64,000 bases of DNA from Bretschneidera sinensis (Eukaryota > Streptophyta > Magnoliopsida > Brassicales > Akaniaceae), in NCBI GenBank assembly GCA_023935145.1, contig CM043700.1:141129328-141193327 (forward strand), given 5' to 3'. The notes beneath the pieces are model-generated. The model searched no databases and was not told the DNA's origin. It saw only the letters and a list, made by a program, of their open reading frames with translations. Position numbers and translations under genes: made by a program. Shown piece by piece: positions 46,301 to 58,235 of the stretch; within the stretch, counting starts at the first letter, position 1, and each line of letters begins with the position of its first letter.

Positions 46301-48185
46301 TCATTATTGTTGGAACTAATAATGCTTAAATTTAAAGGACAGGAAGCTGTGGAGGCAGTTATATTTTTAGGGATCACATTTGAAGTTTTAGTAGCTTGTT
46401 GATGACATTATAATGTTAAGATGTGCACACCGTTACAGTACTCTTGTGGTTCCGGACTTTATTAGATGTCTCCCATCTCTCAGTTCTATCATCATTGTTG
46501 GAACAAATAATGCTTAAATTTAAAGGAAAGGAAGCTGTGGAGGCAGTTATATTTTTAGGGATCACATTTGAAGTTTTAGTAGCTTGTTGACAACATTATA
46601 ATGCTTTCTTTGGTTGATCTTTTTGTTCATATTGTTTATTATTTTTGCAAGGGCAGGTCAATTTACTGTTAACAAAATGGATGAAGGAACTGGAGAAGAT
46701 ATTCTATGGAAACATTGTTGCATATGATGCTGCCCTGCTTCCGGAGGCTAAGCAGGATGAGCTACAAAATGTAATATGGAGGTAAAGCTTCTTTTAGATT
46801 TTGGTCGAGGCATTGCTTTATCATAAATCTTTAATAGAGAAGAGGGACCAGTATCTTAATTGGATGAGTTTGATGGTGTTTACAAATGACTTTTAGAGTT
46901 TAAATTTGATTTCTTATTATCTTATAATTATATCACTAATTTGGCACTGCCTATGCTCAGTTTGATGTCCATACTCTATCGCATCTGAGCCCTAACTGGG
47001 GCCTCCCAGGTGTTGGGTCTTGGGTTGAGTTCTTACTGGGCTTTTGCAACTGGGATTCAGATTTAGCCTCGTTTAATCTAATTGACCATACTATTTGGGA
47101 GACACCATCCATGATTTTGGATATTGTATTAGCTCTTCTTAACAACCCTAACTGGAATTCTTATAAAAAAACAACCCTAACTAGAATTGCTTTTGTTGCA
47201 GGAATGTCTTTTCTGATGATGGAACATCAAAACCAGAAGATGCCGCATTAAGGACAGTGCAGGCATGCTCTCTCTCTTTTCTTTTTTCATTGTGGTTCTG
47301 ATGCAGAATAGATTTTTTTTATTATTATTTTAATATTTTTGTGTGTGGGGGTTTGTTTTGTAATTATGCTTCTCTTGGGAATTAACTAATTAAGTAGTAC
47401 TATTTTACGAAATTTAGGCTAGGCAATTAAATATTTATTAGGTTTGATTACTTTCTTATTTATACTATGTTTGGTGCCTATATAAGTGCACCTTTTGGTT
47501 ACTTGTTCTACATCAGGTTCATTGGCCATCTAGGATGTGATTGGTGAGGTCTTGGAGCATGTTCTCTCTTTCTCGCTCTCTGTGGAAAAAGGTCAAATGT
47601 AATGGCCACTGAACACAATATTTTAGATGTGTAAAGAACTATAACAGTTGTTTCTGTCATACTTGATGTATGCTTTTTCAAGCTTTGGGATGCATATCAT
47701 TATTACAAAAAGAGGGTTAAGAATGACCGTCATCTTTCAGTTTCTTTTTCCTTATTTATTTTGTAGATCAAATTCTATCTATTACTTTTCTCCCTTTTTT
47801 CTTCAAATTTTCCATTATCATATATAGAGACTTTTTCTCTCCTGAGTTGAAGGCATAGCACCTCTGAAATTTTGCATATATCTGCAGGCAATGGGGAGGT
47901 ATGTCAGGCGTGAAGTTAGTTGCCTGTCGTTAACAGGTAGGGCACTGTTCTCCTTTTCCTTGATATTGGTTTTTTTTTTAATCTTTCCATTTGGCACCTG
48001 GTTTTACTAATGTCAAATCCAATCCCTTTCAGAGTGCTAAGAACATGAAGATTTTGAATCTGTTACTCTCCATAGTGATCTAACAAAGTTGTGACAATGA
48101 ATGTGCAGACAAAGAAGCTATGTTTTCTGGGAATTTCGTGTTCACATCATTAAATAATACATCAGCTGCTTCGTTGAGAAGGTAA
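43377..48185 (+). CDS. Ubiquinol-cytochrome c chaperone family protein (CBP3/UQCC1-like)
   Basis: CBP3/UQCC1 proteins assist cytochrome b synthesis and complex III assembly in mitochondria. Exons in frame: 43377-43580, 44031-44244, 45613-45779, 46657-46781, 47202-47262, 47888-47936, 48109-48185, for 298 residues, close to the family's 270-300. The N-terminus (MLPRWSRAV..., Arg/Ser/Ala-rich, few acids) fits a mitochondrial presequence. The conserved core runs from VNLDKMFWSKPC through SKQSKSIRGANVIY, TFSLLVLHTWLCLRRL, YNHDVEMRVSKAGVNLLL and YGNIVAYDAALLPEAKQDEL. The end of exon 1 is the least sure border: I used CGT/GTTTAT; AGA/GTAATC further on is an alternative. Exon 5 appears to use a GC donor. 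Two introns carry a LINE and a 188-bp tandem duplication. The gene looks intact. Confidence 0.9.
44500..45115 (-). mobile_element. LINE 3' fragment, antisense, in intron 2 of the CBP3-like gene
   Basis: Minus-strand frames read the C-terminus of a plant LINE protein: WKVIWKNLAPTKVAFFAWEA, LTIDNFQKRGK, a zinc-binding relic (YLCKEG), then [14 protein letters not shown]. One frame break separates the two halves. The tail has GCACC-CCCTT-GGTGC (44549-44535). No target duplication was found. Confidence 0.85.
46228..46603 (+). repeat. 188-bp tandem duplication in intron 3 of the CBP3-like gene
   Basis: Two adjacent copies (46228-46415 and 46416-46603) share long identical runs, such as AATGCTTAAATTTAAAGGA and GAAGCTGTGGAGGCAGTTA, with scattered substitutions. 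Both copies are intronic. Confidence 0.9.
47263..47887 (+). other. Probable GC-AG intron in the CBP3-like gene
   Basis: Exon 5 ends ACAGTGCAG and is followed by GCATGC; exon 6 begins GCAATGGGG after CTGCAG. This join gives LRTVQAMGRY, the family sequence, in frame. The only GT alternative (ACA/GTGCAG) would delete the two residues VQ. Confidence 0.6.
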
Positions 48186-49162
48186 AATGAAAGATGCTTA
48201 CATGATGGTTCATCAAGTCCTTGGAGATTCTGCTGTTTCTACAAAAGAATAAAAGCGAAAAAGGGAAAAGAAGATGAAAGAAGTCCTAATCTCTTGTATC
48301 TTGTAAAGCTGGAGTATCATTGTTAAAGCAACATTCTTACCTTTCATATATTTGATTTTTAAAAAAATATGATTAAGAAAGTAAATGGTGTTGATGGATT
48401 TGTTCGTTGCCTTGTGCAAAGTTGACTCGGCCTTCTGTCCCATGCAGAGGCCACAGCAGCTTGCCATATAATCAAATGCCTCTGTCCGATTTCTGCTTCA
48501 TTCACAGGCTTCATTGCTTTGGTGCTGGTTGAGATTATAAATGTCAAACAATTCGACAAGGAAAAAATAGGAAATTGATTAGAATTGCAGCTAACATGCT
48601 CGCTATTCTTTCCTTTTAGTTTTATTTTTTTGTTCGATCTTTTTTCTCTATCGGTGCAAAGGAATCCTAAAAGTTTAACCAGTGGGCAAATGAACCAAAA
48701 TTTGAAGGTCTGATCTGGCTTCACCATCCAGCCCTTACCATAACAAGTTCTAAATATAATTTTTTTTTTCCAATAAAAGGAAAGGTATCAACTTTTAGTG
48801 CCTTGTTTTTTAGATAAATGGATATTTAATTAACCTTTTTGAGATCAAGTAATATTTTTGAAGGGTTTAGTGGCATTTTTTTTCTAAAAAATTATTGAAA
48901 TTTCGAGAACAAAGAAAGCTATACGTATTGTGAAAAAGAAAACAAATTTTGATTATACCCGTACACTAACACAACAGTCAACAGATGCCCCAGAAATCAT
49001 TACTACGCTTTTTGATCAACAAAGGTATAAGGAAAATTATGTAAGCCACGGCTACTTTGGAAAGTTTTTTCTTTTTTGTGTGCGCGCTTCTAAAAACAGG
49101 TAAAACAAATAGCGGCTTTGCATGGTCTCTGCTCTTTATCATTTATCAGCACAGCAGCAACA
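48186..49162. other. Intergenic region between CBP3-like and PPR genes
   Basis: The first part is probably the 3' UTR of the CBP3-like gene and the last part the promoter and leader of the PPR gene. Open frames here are short and without similarity. Nothing else is recognised. Confidence 0.6.
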
Positions 49163-51562
49163 ATGAGCTTTTCCATCACTCTTGGAGTTCCTCAACTTAC
49201 TCACTTAACTGAATTACCAACGTCAGTTCCTAACTACAAAGTAAGATAATCTCTCTCTCGCAATATCTTCACTCTCATAACTATTGTTTTAGGGAGTCTT
49301 TTCTTGTTTTTTTTTTAACACTGTTATTGTAATAATAACTATTAATTTTTTTGCTAGACAAGAAGTTCAAATGTAACTCTATCATCTCAAGTTATCCAGA
49401 AATCCCATGGAACCGTTGCAGGGAAGTTTCCCACGTTAACTGCAGTCAGCGAAACTTACCAAAAGTCTCAAATGCAACCGTTAATTGATCTCCTACGCGA
49501 TTCTGCTGATAAAGGGCGTGTGAAACAAGCAAAAGCGGTTCATGGCTTTGTGTTAAAATCCAATTTTTCAGATAAAAACTTGATGGTATTGTTGAATCAT
49601 GTAGCTCATATGTACTCAAAATGCTCGGATTTTGCCACTGCTTGTAAGGTATTTGACAAAATGTCTCAAAGGAACATATTCTCTTGGACTGTCATAATTG
49701 TTGGATCAACAGAGAATGGTTTTTTTCTTGATGGGTTTAAGTATTTTGTTGAGATGTTAAATCATGGGATCTTACCGGACAATTTTGCGTGTTCCGCGCT
49801 TATACAGACGTGTATTGGTTTAGATTGTGTTAAATTGGGTCAAATGGTCCATGCCCAGATTGTTATTAGAGGCTTTGCATCTCATACTTTTGTTAGTACA
49901 TCTCTACTTAACATGTATGCAAAGTTGGGAAGGATTGAGGAGTCATTTAATGTGTTTAATACCATGACAGAACATAATGAAATTTCATGGAATGCAATGA
50001 TATCGGGGTTTACATGGAATGGTCTTCACCTAGAAGCATACAATCATTTCCTCAGAATGAAGAGTGAAGGAGTTAAGCCGAATATATACACGCTCATTAG
50101 TGTCTCAAAAGCAGCCGGGCAACTAGGTGATGTTGACAAGAGTGGAGAGGTTCAACATATTGTCTCTGAATTGGGTATGGAGTCTAATGTTCTTTTAGGA
50201 ACTGCTCTAATTGATATGTACTCAAAATGTGCATCTTTGAATGATGCAAGATCTGTTTTTGACTCAAATTTCTCTCATTGTGGAGTGAACACACCATATA
50301 ATGCTATGATTTCAGGTTATTCACAGTGTGGGCGTGGCAAAGAAGCTCTGCAGCTCTATGTAACAATGTGTGAGAATGATATCAAATCGGACATGTACAC
50401 TTACTGTAGTGTATTCAATGCAGTTGCTGCTTTGAAGTGTCTACAGTTTGGAAAGGAAGTTCATGGGATGGTCTTAAAAAATGGACAAAATTCGATTGTT
50501 ACAAGTGTTTACAATGCAATTGCTGATGCATATGCCAAATGTGGGGCTCTCAAAGATGTAAGGAAGGTTTTTGACAGGATGGAGGGGAGAGATTTGGTGT
50601 CTTGGACGACCCTGGTGACTGCTTGTTCTCAGTGTTGTGAATGGGAGGAAGCACTAGCCATTTTCTCACAGATGAGGGAAGAAGGCTTTCAACCCAATCA
50701 GTTCACCTTTTCCAGCATACTTGTATCATGTACTAGCCTTTGCTTTCTTGAGTATGGTCAACAAGTCCACGGCCTTTTGCACAAGGCTGGCTTTTACACT
50801 GATAAGTGCATAGAGAGTGCTCTAATAGACATGTATGCCAAATGTGGCAGTATAACGCAGGCAGAAAAGGTTTTCAAGAGAAGTTACGACCCTGATACTG
50901 TTTCATGGACGGCTATAATTTCGGGATATGCTCAACATGGTATGACAAAGGATGCCCTTCAACTCTTTAGGAGAATGGAGCTACTGGGTATGAAGCCCAA
51001 CACTGTTACCCTGTTATGTGTTCTGTTTGCTTGCAGCCATGGAGGAATGGTAGAGGAAGGCCTACACTATTTTCAACTGATGGAAGAGCAATATGGTCTG
51101 GTCCCGCAGATGGAACATTATGCTTGTATTGTTGATCTCTTGGGTCGTGTAGGTCGCCCAGATGAAGCATTGGAATTTATAAGGAAGATGCCAATTGAGC
51201 CCGATAAAATGGTCTGGCAAGCCTTGCTGGGAGCATGTAGGGTTCATGGAAATGTTGAGTTGGCAGAGATTGCTGCTCAAAAGATCCTTTACATTAGCCC
51301 AGAGTACTCAGCAACATATGTTCTTCTAAGTAACACATATAAGGAGACAGGGAGGCTTGAAGATGGATATAATTTCAGAGATGTAATGAAAGGACGGGGT
51401 GTGAAAAAGGAACCTGGATATAGTTGGATTTATGTCAATGGCAGAGTGCATAAATTCTATTCAGGAGATCAACAACACCCTCAAAAAGATGACATCTATG
51501 TGAAGTTAGAAGCATTGAGGGAGCAGGTCAAGACCTTGGGCTATGTACCTGACTTAAGTTAA
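49163..51562 (+). CDS. PLS-class pentatricopeptide repeat protein with E/E+ domain
   Basis: PPR proteins of this class bind organellar RNA, usually to specify C-to-U editing sites. I read two exons: 49163-49240 (MSFSITLGVPQ...) and 49358-51562, joined at AAA/GTAAGA and TTGCTAG/ACA, giving 760 residues. The first 60 or so residues are Ser/Thr-rich and acid-poor, a plausible plastid or mitochondrial targeting sequence. Repeats of about 35 residues follow (for example LLNMYAKLGRIEESFNVF, ALIDMYAKCGSITQAEKVF). The C-terminus has an E domain (IEPDKMVWQALLGACRVHGN, ATYVLLSNTY) and an E+ part (GYSWIYVNGRVHKFYSGDQ), but it stops at YVPDLS before a DYW deaminase domain. Such proteins usually recruit a deaminase in trans. 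The target RNA cannot be inferred. An alternative start at 49472 would lose the targeting region. Confidence 0.92.
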
Positions 51563-53381
51563 TTTTGAGTCCAAGTCACTGACTGGAGAGATGATTAGGG
51601 AATACAACTAATGGAAATTCAAATGAGGGCATCAATTGTAGTCACCTGATGCAAATATATCATAAATTCAATCAACTTCTTCACAATTGAGAACAATCAA
51701 GTCCCACTGGTTACAATCTAGCCTTGAGTTTTGCATTATGAGATGTTGGTTGGAGAGGTGATCTGGGAACATCTAGTCAAAGCTCATAAGAAAATATCTT
51801 TTTTTTATCAGTAAGATGCATTTATATATCTGATGCATATCCCATGATTCTAACCATATTCTCTTTTCACAAATCAGAAGCAGCTGATGCCCAAAAGCAG
51901 AGAGCACATGGGATATTTGTGAGAGCAATGGTAAGGTTAGCAACTTAGTTCAGGAAGCTGAAGAGCTCCAAAATTATGGATGCAGTTATGTCAGTTATGG
52001 CTTCTGAGCAGATCCCAGAATGCTTATGCAGGTTTGCAAATATTAACTGATTTTTTGTTGTTGACCTTTTCTGTCCTTTTGACGTTGTTGTATTTTGTAT
52101 TGTACTCTTATCAAGATTGTGTAGCTTACTTGAGATTAAAAAAACAAAAAAAAGAGGTATGGTGCTTACTTTCTGCTATGTAATTGAGAATTTACAGTTG
52201 ATGTATATATAGTATATAATTTGTTTGTAAGAAGAGTTAGCAAAATTTAAACATGTGGAGTAGTTCAAACTGCAAACATCTTTGTTGACTGTGATTTTCA
52301 TTGTTCACTTCGGCACTAAAATTTGGTTGTTTATGTTGATTTGCATTTCCTCTGGGTCACGTCTTGTTTATCCATTTGCTTGCTTCAAGTTGATTAAGTA
52401 GCTTATCTTCTATGATTCGTGTTGGACAATTTCTTTAACTGAGTTTAGAGCCACATTTCTTCAGTCTGTCACTGTATTAAAGCAATTAGTTGTGGATAGT
52501 CGAGTTATTTTGTTATCTTTCTATGAATAATTAGTTTATGAACTGAATTATTTAGCAATAATTAAAGTCACATTTCTTCAGTCTGTCACTGCATTAAAGC
52601 AAAGCAATTGATTGTGGATAGTCGAGTTATTTTGTTATCTATAAATGGTTCTATGAATAATTGAAGTTTAGGAACTGAATTACTTAGCAATATAATTGTG
52701 GTTCCCTGAAGATTTAAGGGGGTATTTCACGTGCTGGTGGTTTCTGAAATTTGTGATACTTGTGTTGTCTTGTAAGTTCTTGCTAATTATCAAGCTAAAG
52801 TTCATGCATATATGGGTTAACTGCTTTAATTTGTATCAGCAACTATAGCCTCTTATGAGTATTAGATACCGGCCAGCCGGACAAGCAATGATGAGAAGAA
52901 AACCAACAAAGTCTTCGTTATAATTAGGGAAGACTAAAGTCTACTGATGGTCCCCTCTAAAATTATATTCAACCTTCAACTTGGCACGATAACACGAATT
53001 GCCAATCTAATGAGACGCATAAATTGAAAGTGTACTAATGGATGAGTGAAGGTGCACTCTGCAATCAAAGAATTAAGGGTACCTAAAATCTCCTCTTTAT
53101 CAGCATTTCTTTCTCTCTCTTTTTTTTTTCTTCTTTTTACCAGCTGGTTCTTGACTTGTGAGACCGTTGGATAAGTTTTGTGGTCTAGAGGGAAGCAAAT
53201 GCAGCAACAGACGTTTTGGCAATTAAGACAGGGTGTAACCGCGTAATAACCACTGCAGACTCTCTTACCGTTTGCACTCTTTCACTTCAGCAAAGCTTCA
53301 ACGGATCTTTAGGGCCGTGGCATATGAGATGGGTCCAGGTCTTTGTCCTTTAGTTGATCATCTTAAGCTTTATATATAAAG
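51563..53381. other. PPR 3' UTR and intergenic DNA
   Basis: No further gene is recognised. A short frame at 51980-52183 lacks similarity. A 117-bp tandem duplication lies at 52452-52690. Confidence 0.6.
52452..52690 (+). repeat. 117-bp tandem duplication downstream of the PPR gene
   Basis: Both copies contain CACATTTCTTCAGTCTGTCA and GTGGATAGTCGAGTTATTTT. The second copy has small insertions (an extra AAGC and about ten bases before TCTATGAATAATT). Confidence 0.9.
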
Positions 53382-53587
53382 TATAAACTACTCTCTCAGG
53401 TTGATATTTTGAATTAATTTTGAATCTATTTAATTATTGTAAACATATGAAAAAATAATTTTTAAAAGCCTCTTAACTTTAGTAATGATAAAAAAAATTA
53501 TTTTAGTAATTTAAGATTAAAAGAATTAGTAATTTAATTAAATAAATATTGAAGGTGACAATCATTATAAGATTGAGGGAGTTTATA
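53382..53587. mobile_element. Stowaway-like MITE
   Basis: The left end reads TATAAACTACTCTCTCAGG; the right end on the minus strand reads TATAAACTCCCTCAATCTT. The 206-bp interior is AT-rich and non-coding. The CTCYCTC terminal motif and TA-rich target suit Stowaway elements. Confidence 0.5.
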
Positions 53588-54885
53588 TTATAGTTCTACG
53601 CTGTTGTTTATATATAATATAAGTTAGATAATATTGTTCCCTTTGTTAAACAAAATTTCATTTTTTGTTTCTTTCTCCCTTTTTTTGCTGATAATAAAAT
53701 AATAATAATATAAAATCTTAATTTGAGTTCTAAATACGGGTGCAATTTAGACAAACTAACTTGATTCAATCCAAGTTTAAATCGAACTATGGGCAAACTA
53801 AGATTGGAGTTTTTTTAGAATTGGTTTTGACTATACGATTAAAAAATTTCAACTTGAATTAATTTGGATTAAATTAAAATTGAAGTTTTCTCTGTTTTAA
53901 CATAATTAACCTGAAGTAAACGGTTAAACCCAATTTAATGATATAATCAATATTATTAGTTTATAATTTATTTTAAATTAGGTTAGAACTGACCTTTAAC
54001 TTGACTCAACCCAACACATGCGCACCATCCTAACTAAGAGTATGATTGATAAGTTCAATAAAATTGGAATCCTGCAAATCGGGATTTGATAAATGCATTA
54101 AATAATTTTATATTAATAAAACTATGTATAAAATGAAATTGGTTACTTTTTAAATAAATATGCATATCTTGCATTATCATTGAAACTCTTAATTTTTACC
54201 CAACTCACATTAACGTCTTCAGCTTTCATCATTCTTTTAATCTTAGAAAATGATTGCAATTAAAATTTGCATCTAATAGAAAAATCCTTTAAAACCCCCC
54301 AAAAAAATGAGATTTCGCACTTTGGGGAGCCTGCCTCCATTCTCTATATATGCCAAAAAAAATATGTATGGAGAAATCAAAGGAGAATTGTAATAAAAAT
54401 TGAACTTAAAGGCAAGCTAAGAGTGGAAAACTTTACCGTTTGGATGGTGGAGAAGAAAAAGGGTAAAAAAGGTGCTAGCCAGTATTGATTGATATGGACA
54501 GCTTAACTAGAGGAAAATTGATGGTGCAGTTAATAATAACAATATTGTTCATATTGTCTTTTAAAATGCTAAGTACTAATATCAATAATTAAGAAACATT
54601 ATGACTATTATTCAATATATATCGAAAAAATTGCAAAAAAACTATTTAAAAGTGCATATAAAAAGTAATAAAAATACTATCATAATTTTTTTTGGTAGAA
54701 AAAAATACAACCATACTTAATAAAGGCAAGATTGTCAAATTGATTTTTTTTCCATTAAGTAGGCTGTGGCAATAGTAGCCTCACCATAATTAAGTTTTTG
54801 CATAGTTTTAATTATGAAGTTTTTTTTCTTCAAAATCTTCATCATGTGATCATAGTAGTGGAGTCTACCATCAAAATGAACTATT
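53588..54885. other. Intergenic AT-rich DNA
   Basis: Short frames only, none recognisable. No RNA gene or clear element seen. Confidence 0.55.
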
Positions 54886-55265
54886 TGAAACCTATCAGTC
54901 ACACGAACAATAAAAAAAAAATTGAGACATAATATATTCAGGTTCACTTCATAATATGACTATGTCCTGCAAAGAGTTTCATTATAATCAATCTCCCTAA
55001 CATCTTGTATATTTTTTGTGCTCAGTACATCGAGAGTATTTATAAGCAACTTAAAAAACTCTAACTAGGGTTCTCACCATGCTGCTAACAACGGCTATCC
55101 ATGAGCCAAAGCTCAAACCGCAAAGGAAACAAACTCAGGTTTAAAATGTGTACAAGATCTGATGGTCGAGGGCGTTGCCCTATACTTTCGCCCGCTCACC
55201 GATGAGCGAGACCCCGTGATCATCGAGAGGTCTTCAATTCTGGACCTGTGAATTAAATTCTAACA
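54886..55265 (-). mobile_element. Copia-type solo LTR
   Basis: On the minus strand it begins TGTTAGAATT and ends GGTTTCA, about 380 bp. It contains GGTGAGCGGGCGA, a TATA-like CTTATAAATACTC, and TTGCAGGACATAGTCATATT followed by GTGAACC, a layout seen in the LTRs of plant copia elements. It is related to 11030-11380. No internal sequence adjoins it and no target duplication is evident. Confidence 0.6.
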
Positions 55266-55388
55266 CACGTGGTAGACCCAATTCAACTTAAATATAATTT
55301 TTTAATTAAATTTAGAATTATATAACAATTGATTAAATTTGTATTATGTGGATGGGTCAGAATTAAAGATAAATCATTGTAAATAAAT

Positions 55389-55389
55389 A

Positions 55390-55412
<23 letters not shown>
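55389..55412. repeat. (TA)n microsatellite
   Basis: About twelve TA units in AT-rich intergenic DNA. Confidence 0.9.
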
Positions 55413-55420
<8 letters not shown>

Positions 55421-56318
55421 GAGTGTTCTTAATTTAATAAAAAAATAATAAATTAATGAAAGAAAAAAGTAGATAAAATATGACTTTTCAAATTTAAAGA
55501 GCAATGATGATCATGCAAGTTGCAACTAAGAAATTGCAAAATATAATAAAGTAACAAAAATTTGGTCAATCGTTACCATTTTTATATTAATTTGTAATGC
55601 AAATTATAGCCCACAAAAATATTATAAATCTCATGAAAGAAAATATTACAGATGATCCGATCCCATCTTTGGGGTCTAAAATATAGTTGAGTCTCAGGCC
55701 ATTAGGTTTTTTTTTTAATTAGTTTTGGGGGACGCGAGAAGGTGCACAGAGGGAAGGAGGTAAAGATACTGATTAGTTTTAACCTCTTCGAAATTTTATT
55801 GATATGGATAATGTTAACATAAATTTGATATCTAAAAAATAATTTTATTAATAATTTTTTTTTAAAATTATTAATAAAATTTAAAATAAATTTAAAATAA
55901 ATATTTTAAATTTAATTAAATTAAATATTTCTCATAAAGAGTGAACGATGGTTAATTATAATAAAATTAATTTAAACACTTAAGAAATTTTGTTTGTTAA
56001 AGTATATATTTTTTTAGAGTTTAGATCCCCATGAATCCATTCCTTTAAACATAGTATATTCTATATACTGTAACTAATTAATGGAACAAAATAACTGTGG
56101 TTTTGTAAATTAGTACAAAAGTAGAATGCATTCATATCAAATGAAAAGACTGGAGTTCAGCAAATGAAAAGACACAAATATAAAACGTTAAAGAGAGAAC
56201 AGCAACTTCTCCAAAATTTCTTCAGCATTACCCACTAACAAACGAACAGTTGATGGGGTCCACGTAAGCCCTAAAAATCTGCATCTGCATGTGCCATGTT
56301 GTTGACCGACTGAGTAGT
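55413..56318. other. Intergenic DNA and 3' flank of the four-helix gene
   Basis: AT-rich sequence without a recognisable gene. The part nearest 56318 is probably 3' UTR of the minus-strand gene that ends there. Confidence 0.5.
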
Positions 56319-58235
56319 CTACACAAGATTTTCTTCCGACAATGATCTGGTGGTGGCCGTACGATCTTGTTGAGCCAATGGCAGCATGGTGAATTTCATC
56401 GTCATCATCTTAAGGCCTTTCATCAGGGCAGCCAAGAGAATTAAGGCTAGAGCCAAACACCACATGACAACAGAGCTTGAAAAGATGAGATCATGGCCAA
56501 TTTTTACCAAGAATTTTGGCAAGATATTCTCAACTAAGAAAAAATAAACAAGAGATAAAAACAACTCACCGAGAAGCACAATTGGTCCATGAGAAAGTGA
56601 CCAACCATGAGCGGCAATAGCACCCATACTCGACATGAATCCAGCTGAGTTGAAGAGTATGACATAGAATTCGTTTGGTGCTTGAAAGAATACCAATTCC
56701 TTCGCATCTAATGTTGCAATTTTACTTGCAACATTGTTCCCATTCAACAAGGAACCTTGTATATTGGAAACTACCGTGAAAGTAGATCCCGCGATGAGTA
56801 CTAGGATCCCCTGTGACATATTCCACTTCGACAAAGACCCTGGTTGTATACTGCAAGTGTCTGAAGGAGCTGACGACCTTGTTATTTGCGGTACCGAGGA
56901 GCTGTGGCTTTGCTGATCAAGGAGTACTTGGAGCTGTGGAGCAGCCGCCATCTGAATCTGCAATATACAGAGAAGTTTTTTTTATACATATATATTTTTG
57001 CCTTTTTAGTGTTACTTTTTTGTGTTCTAATGTAAACATAAAAATTTCTTTATATAGTAAAACATATGCATATAGCATTTCTATGAAGAAAATTGACATA
57101 GCTGGAGAAAGTAGCTTTCATATGAGCACCGACCGATGATGATCCTTCTTCAACGTTCAACGAGCTCCCAAGGAAGGCTTCATGACGAGGGGACATCTGG
57201 ATCTGTATTAATGTAATATATCAATGAAGAATTCAAACAAATTTTTACATATCAAATTTAAGAGTTTTTGTTATATACTGAGAGATTTGTCTTTAAATTT
57301 CTTTGTATATACCAAAAACTTCTCAGTATATAGCATTTCTTTGGGAAAAAATGGCCATACCGGGAGAAAGTAACTTCCACGAGGACAAACCGGTGCGGAT
57401 CCCTCAATGTTCAACACTTCATCACGCGACATGGGAAACTGCAGGATGGTACCACTCAAAATTCAAAACCCAACTCTAAAAATCCATGTTTAGATAAATA
57501 AAAAAAATCCAAGTTAAGTTCAGAGACGGAGAGACCAGCACGTAGCAGATCTGCTTGCAGGACAGAGATGGCATTCCCCCCTCCCCAATTTTTTTTTTAA
57601 AAAACAAATCAAATGATATTTTGTCAAAACATAAAGCCTTCAATATCAAAGATACAATCTCACCGGCAGAAACTCTGCACATGGATAAATTAAAACATAT
57701 CAACAGATCGAAAACCATATTCTGTAAACCTCCAAGATAAAATCCCTCCCCAGCAAATCATTTGTAGCGTTCCACCATAGGAGCGTTGTAAGTTGTTTTA
57801 TTCGATTTGGAGAAAAAAAATTTCCACTCCCATCGTCCGAATGGGACGGAGACGTCGAAAAGTTGGTTCTGCGACAGGAGATGAAGAAGGCAAACGGAAC
57901 CCGCCTGTCGGGCCCGTTGCCATCCTTCGTATTGCAGAAAGCAGAACTACGTGAGTCTATTTGCAGAGGCGTCGCCGTACGTACGTGGTTCTGCTTGCAG
58001 AGACAAGCAGCCTCTGCTTAGAGAGAGAGAGAAAGTTAGAGAAATAAAACTAATTAAATAGTGGTAGATAGATATATAAAGAGAAAGAGAGAGATCTTAC
58101 TGTGCTTTGCCTTCGGAGGGTTACAATGTCAGGAACCGTTTTACAATCTTGATGGTCCTTCACTTCTGTTAACATCCTTTCACAAGTTAGGGTGTTACTC
58201 CTACGGTAGAGTAGAATGCGGAGTGGATTTGGCAA
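56319..58235 (-). CDS. Protein with four predicted membrane helices (PGG-like C-terminus), family uncertain
   Basis: I do not recognise a named family. The main exon, 56957-56319, encodes 212 residues with hydrophobic stretches at ILVLIAGSTFTVV, FYVILFNSAGFMSSMGAI, GPIVLLGELFLSLVYFFLV and SSVVMWCLALALILLAAL. The FNSAGFMSSMGAI segment and the helix spacing resemble the PGG domain at the end of plant ankyrin-repeat membrane proteins, but no ankyrin repeats are present here. Upstream exons that fit in phase 0 are 58235-58101 (start MPNPLRILLY, donor ACA/GTAAGA) and 57438-57361 (FPMSRDEVLNIEGSAP), giving about 283 residues. Between them and the main exon lies a degenerate copy of the second exon (57202-57102). 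The first exon is the least certain. The gene could be a truncated relative of a longer ankyrin protein. Confidence 0.55.
57102..57202 (-). other. Decayed duplicate of the second exon of the four-helix gene
   Basis: It resembles 57438-57361 both in coding text (MSPRHEAF...SLNVEEGS against MSRDEVLNIEGS) and in the following intron, where AGAAATGCTATAT recurs. Its acceptor is kept (TACAG/ATCCAGATG), but the donor position reads CTATGT instead of GTATGG, and its length (101 nt) breaks the frame. It is probably skipped. Confidence 0.6.
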
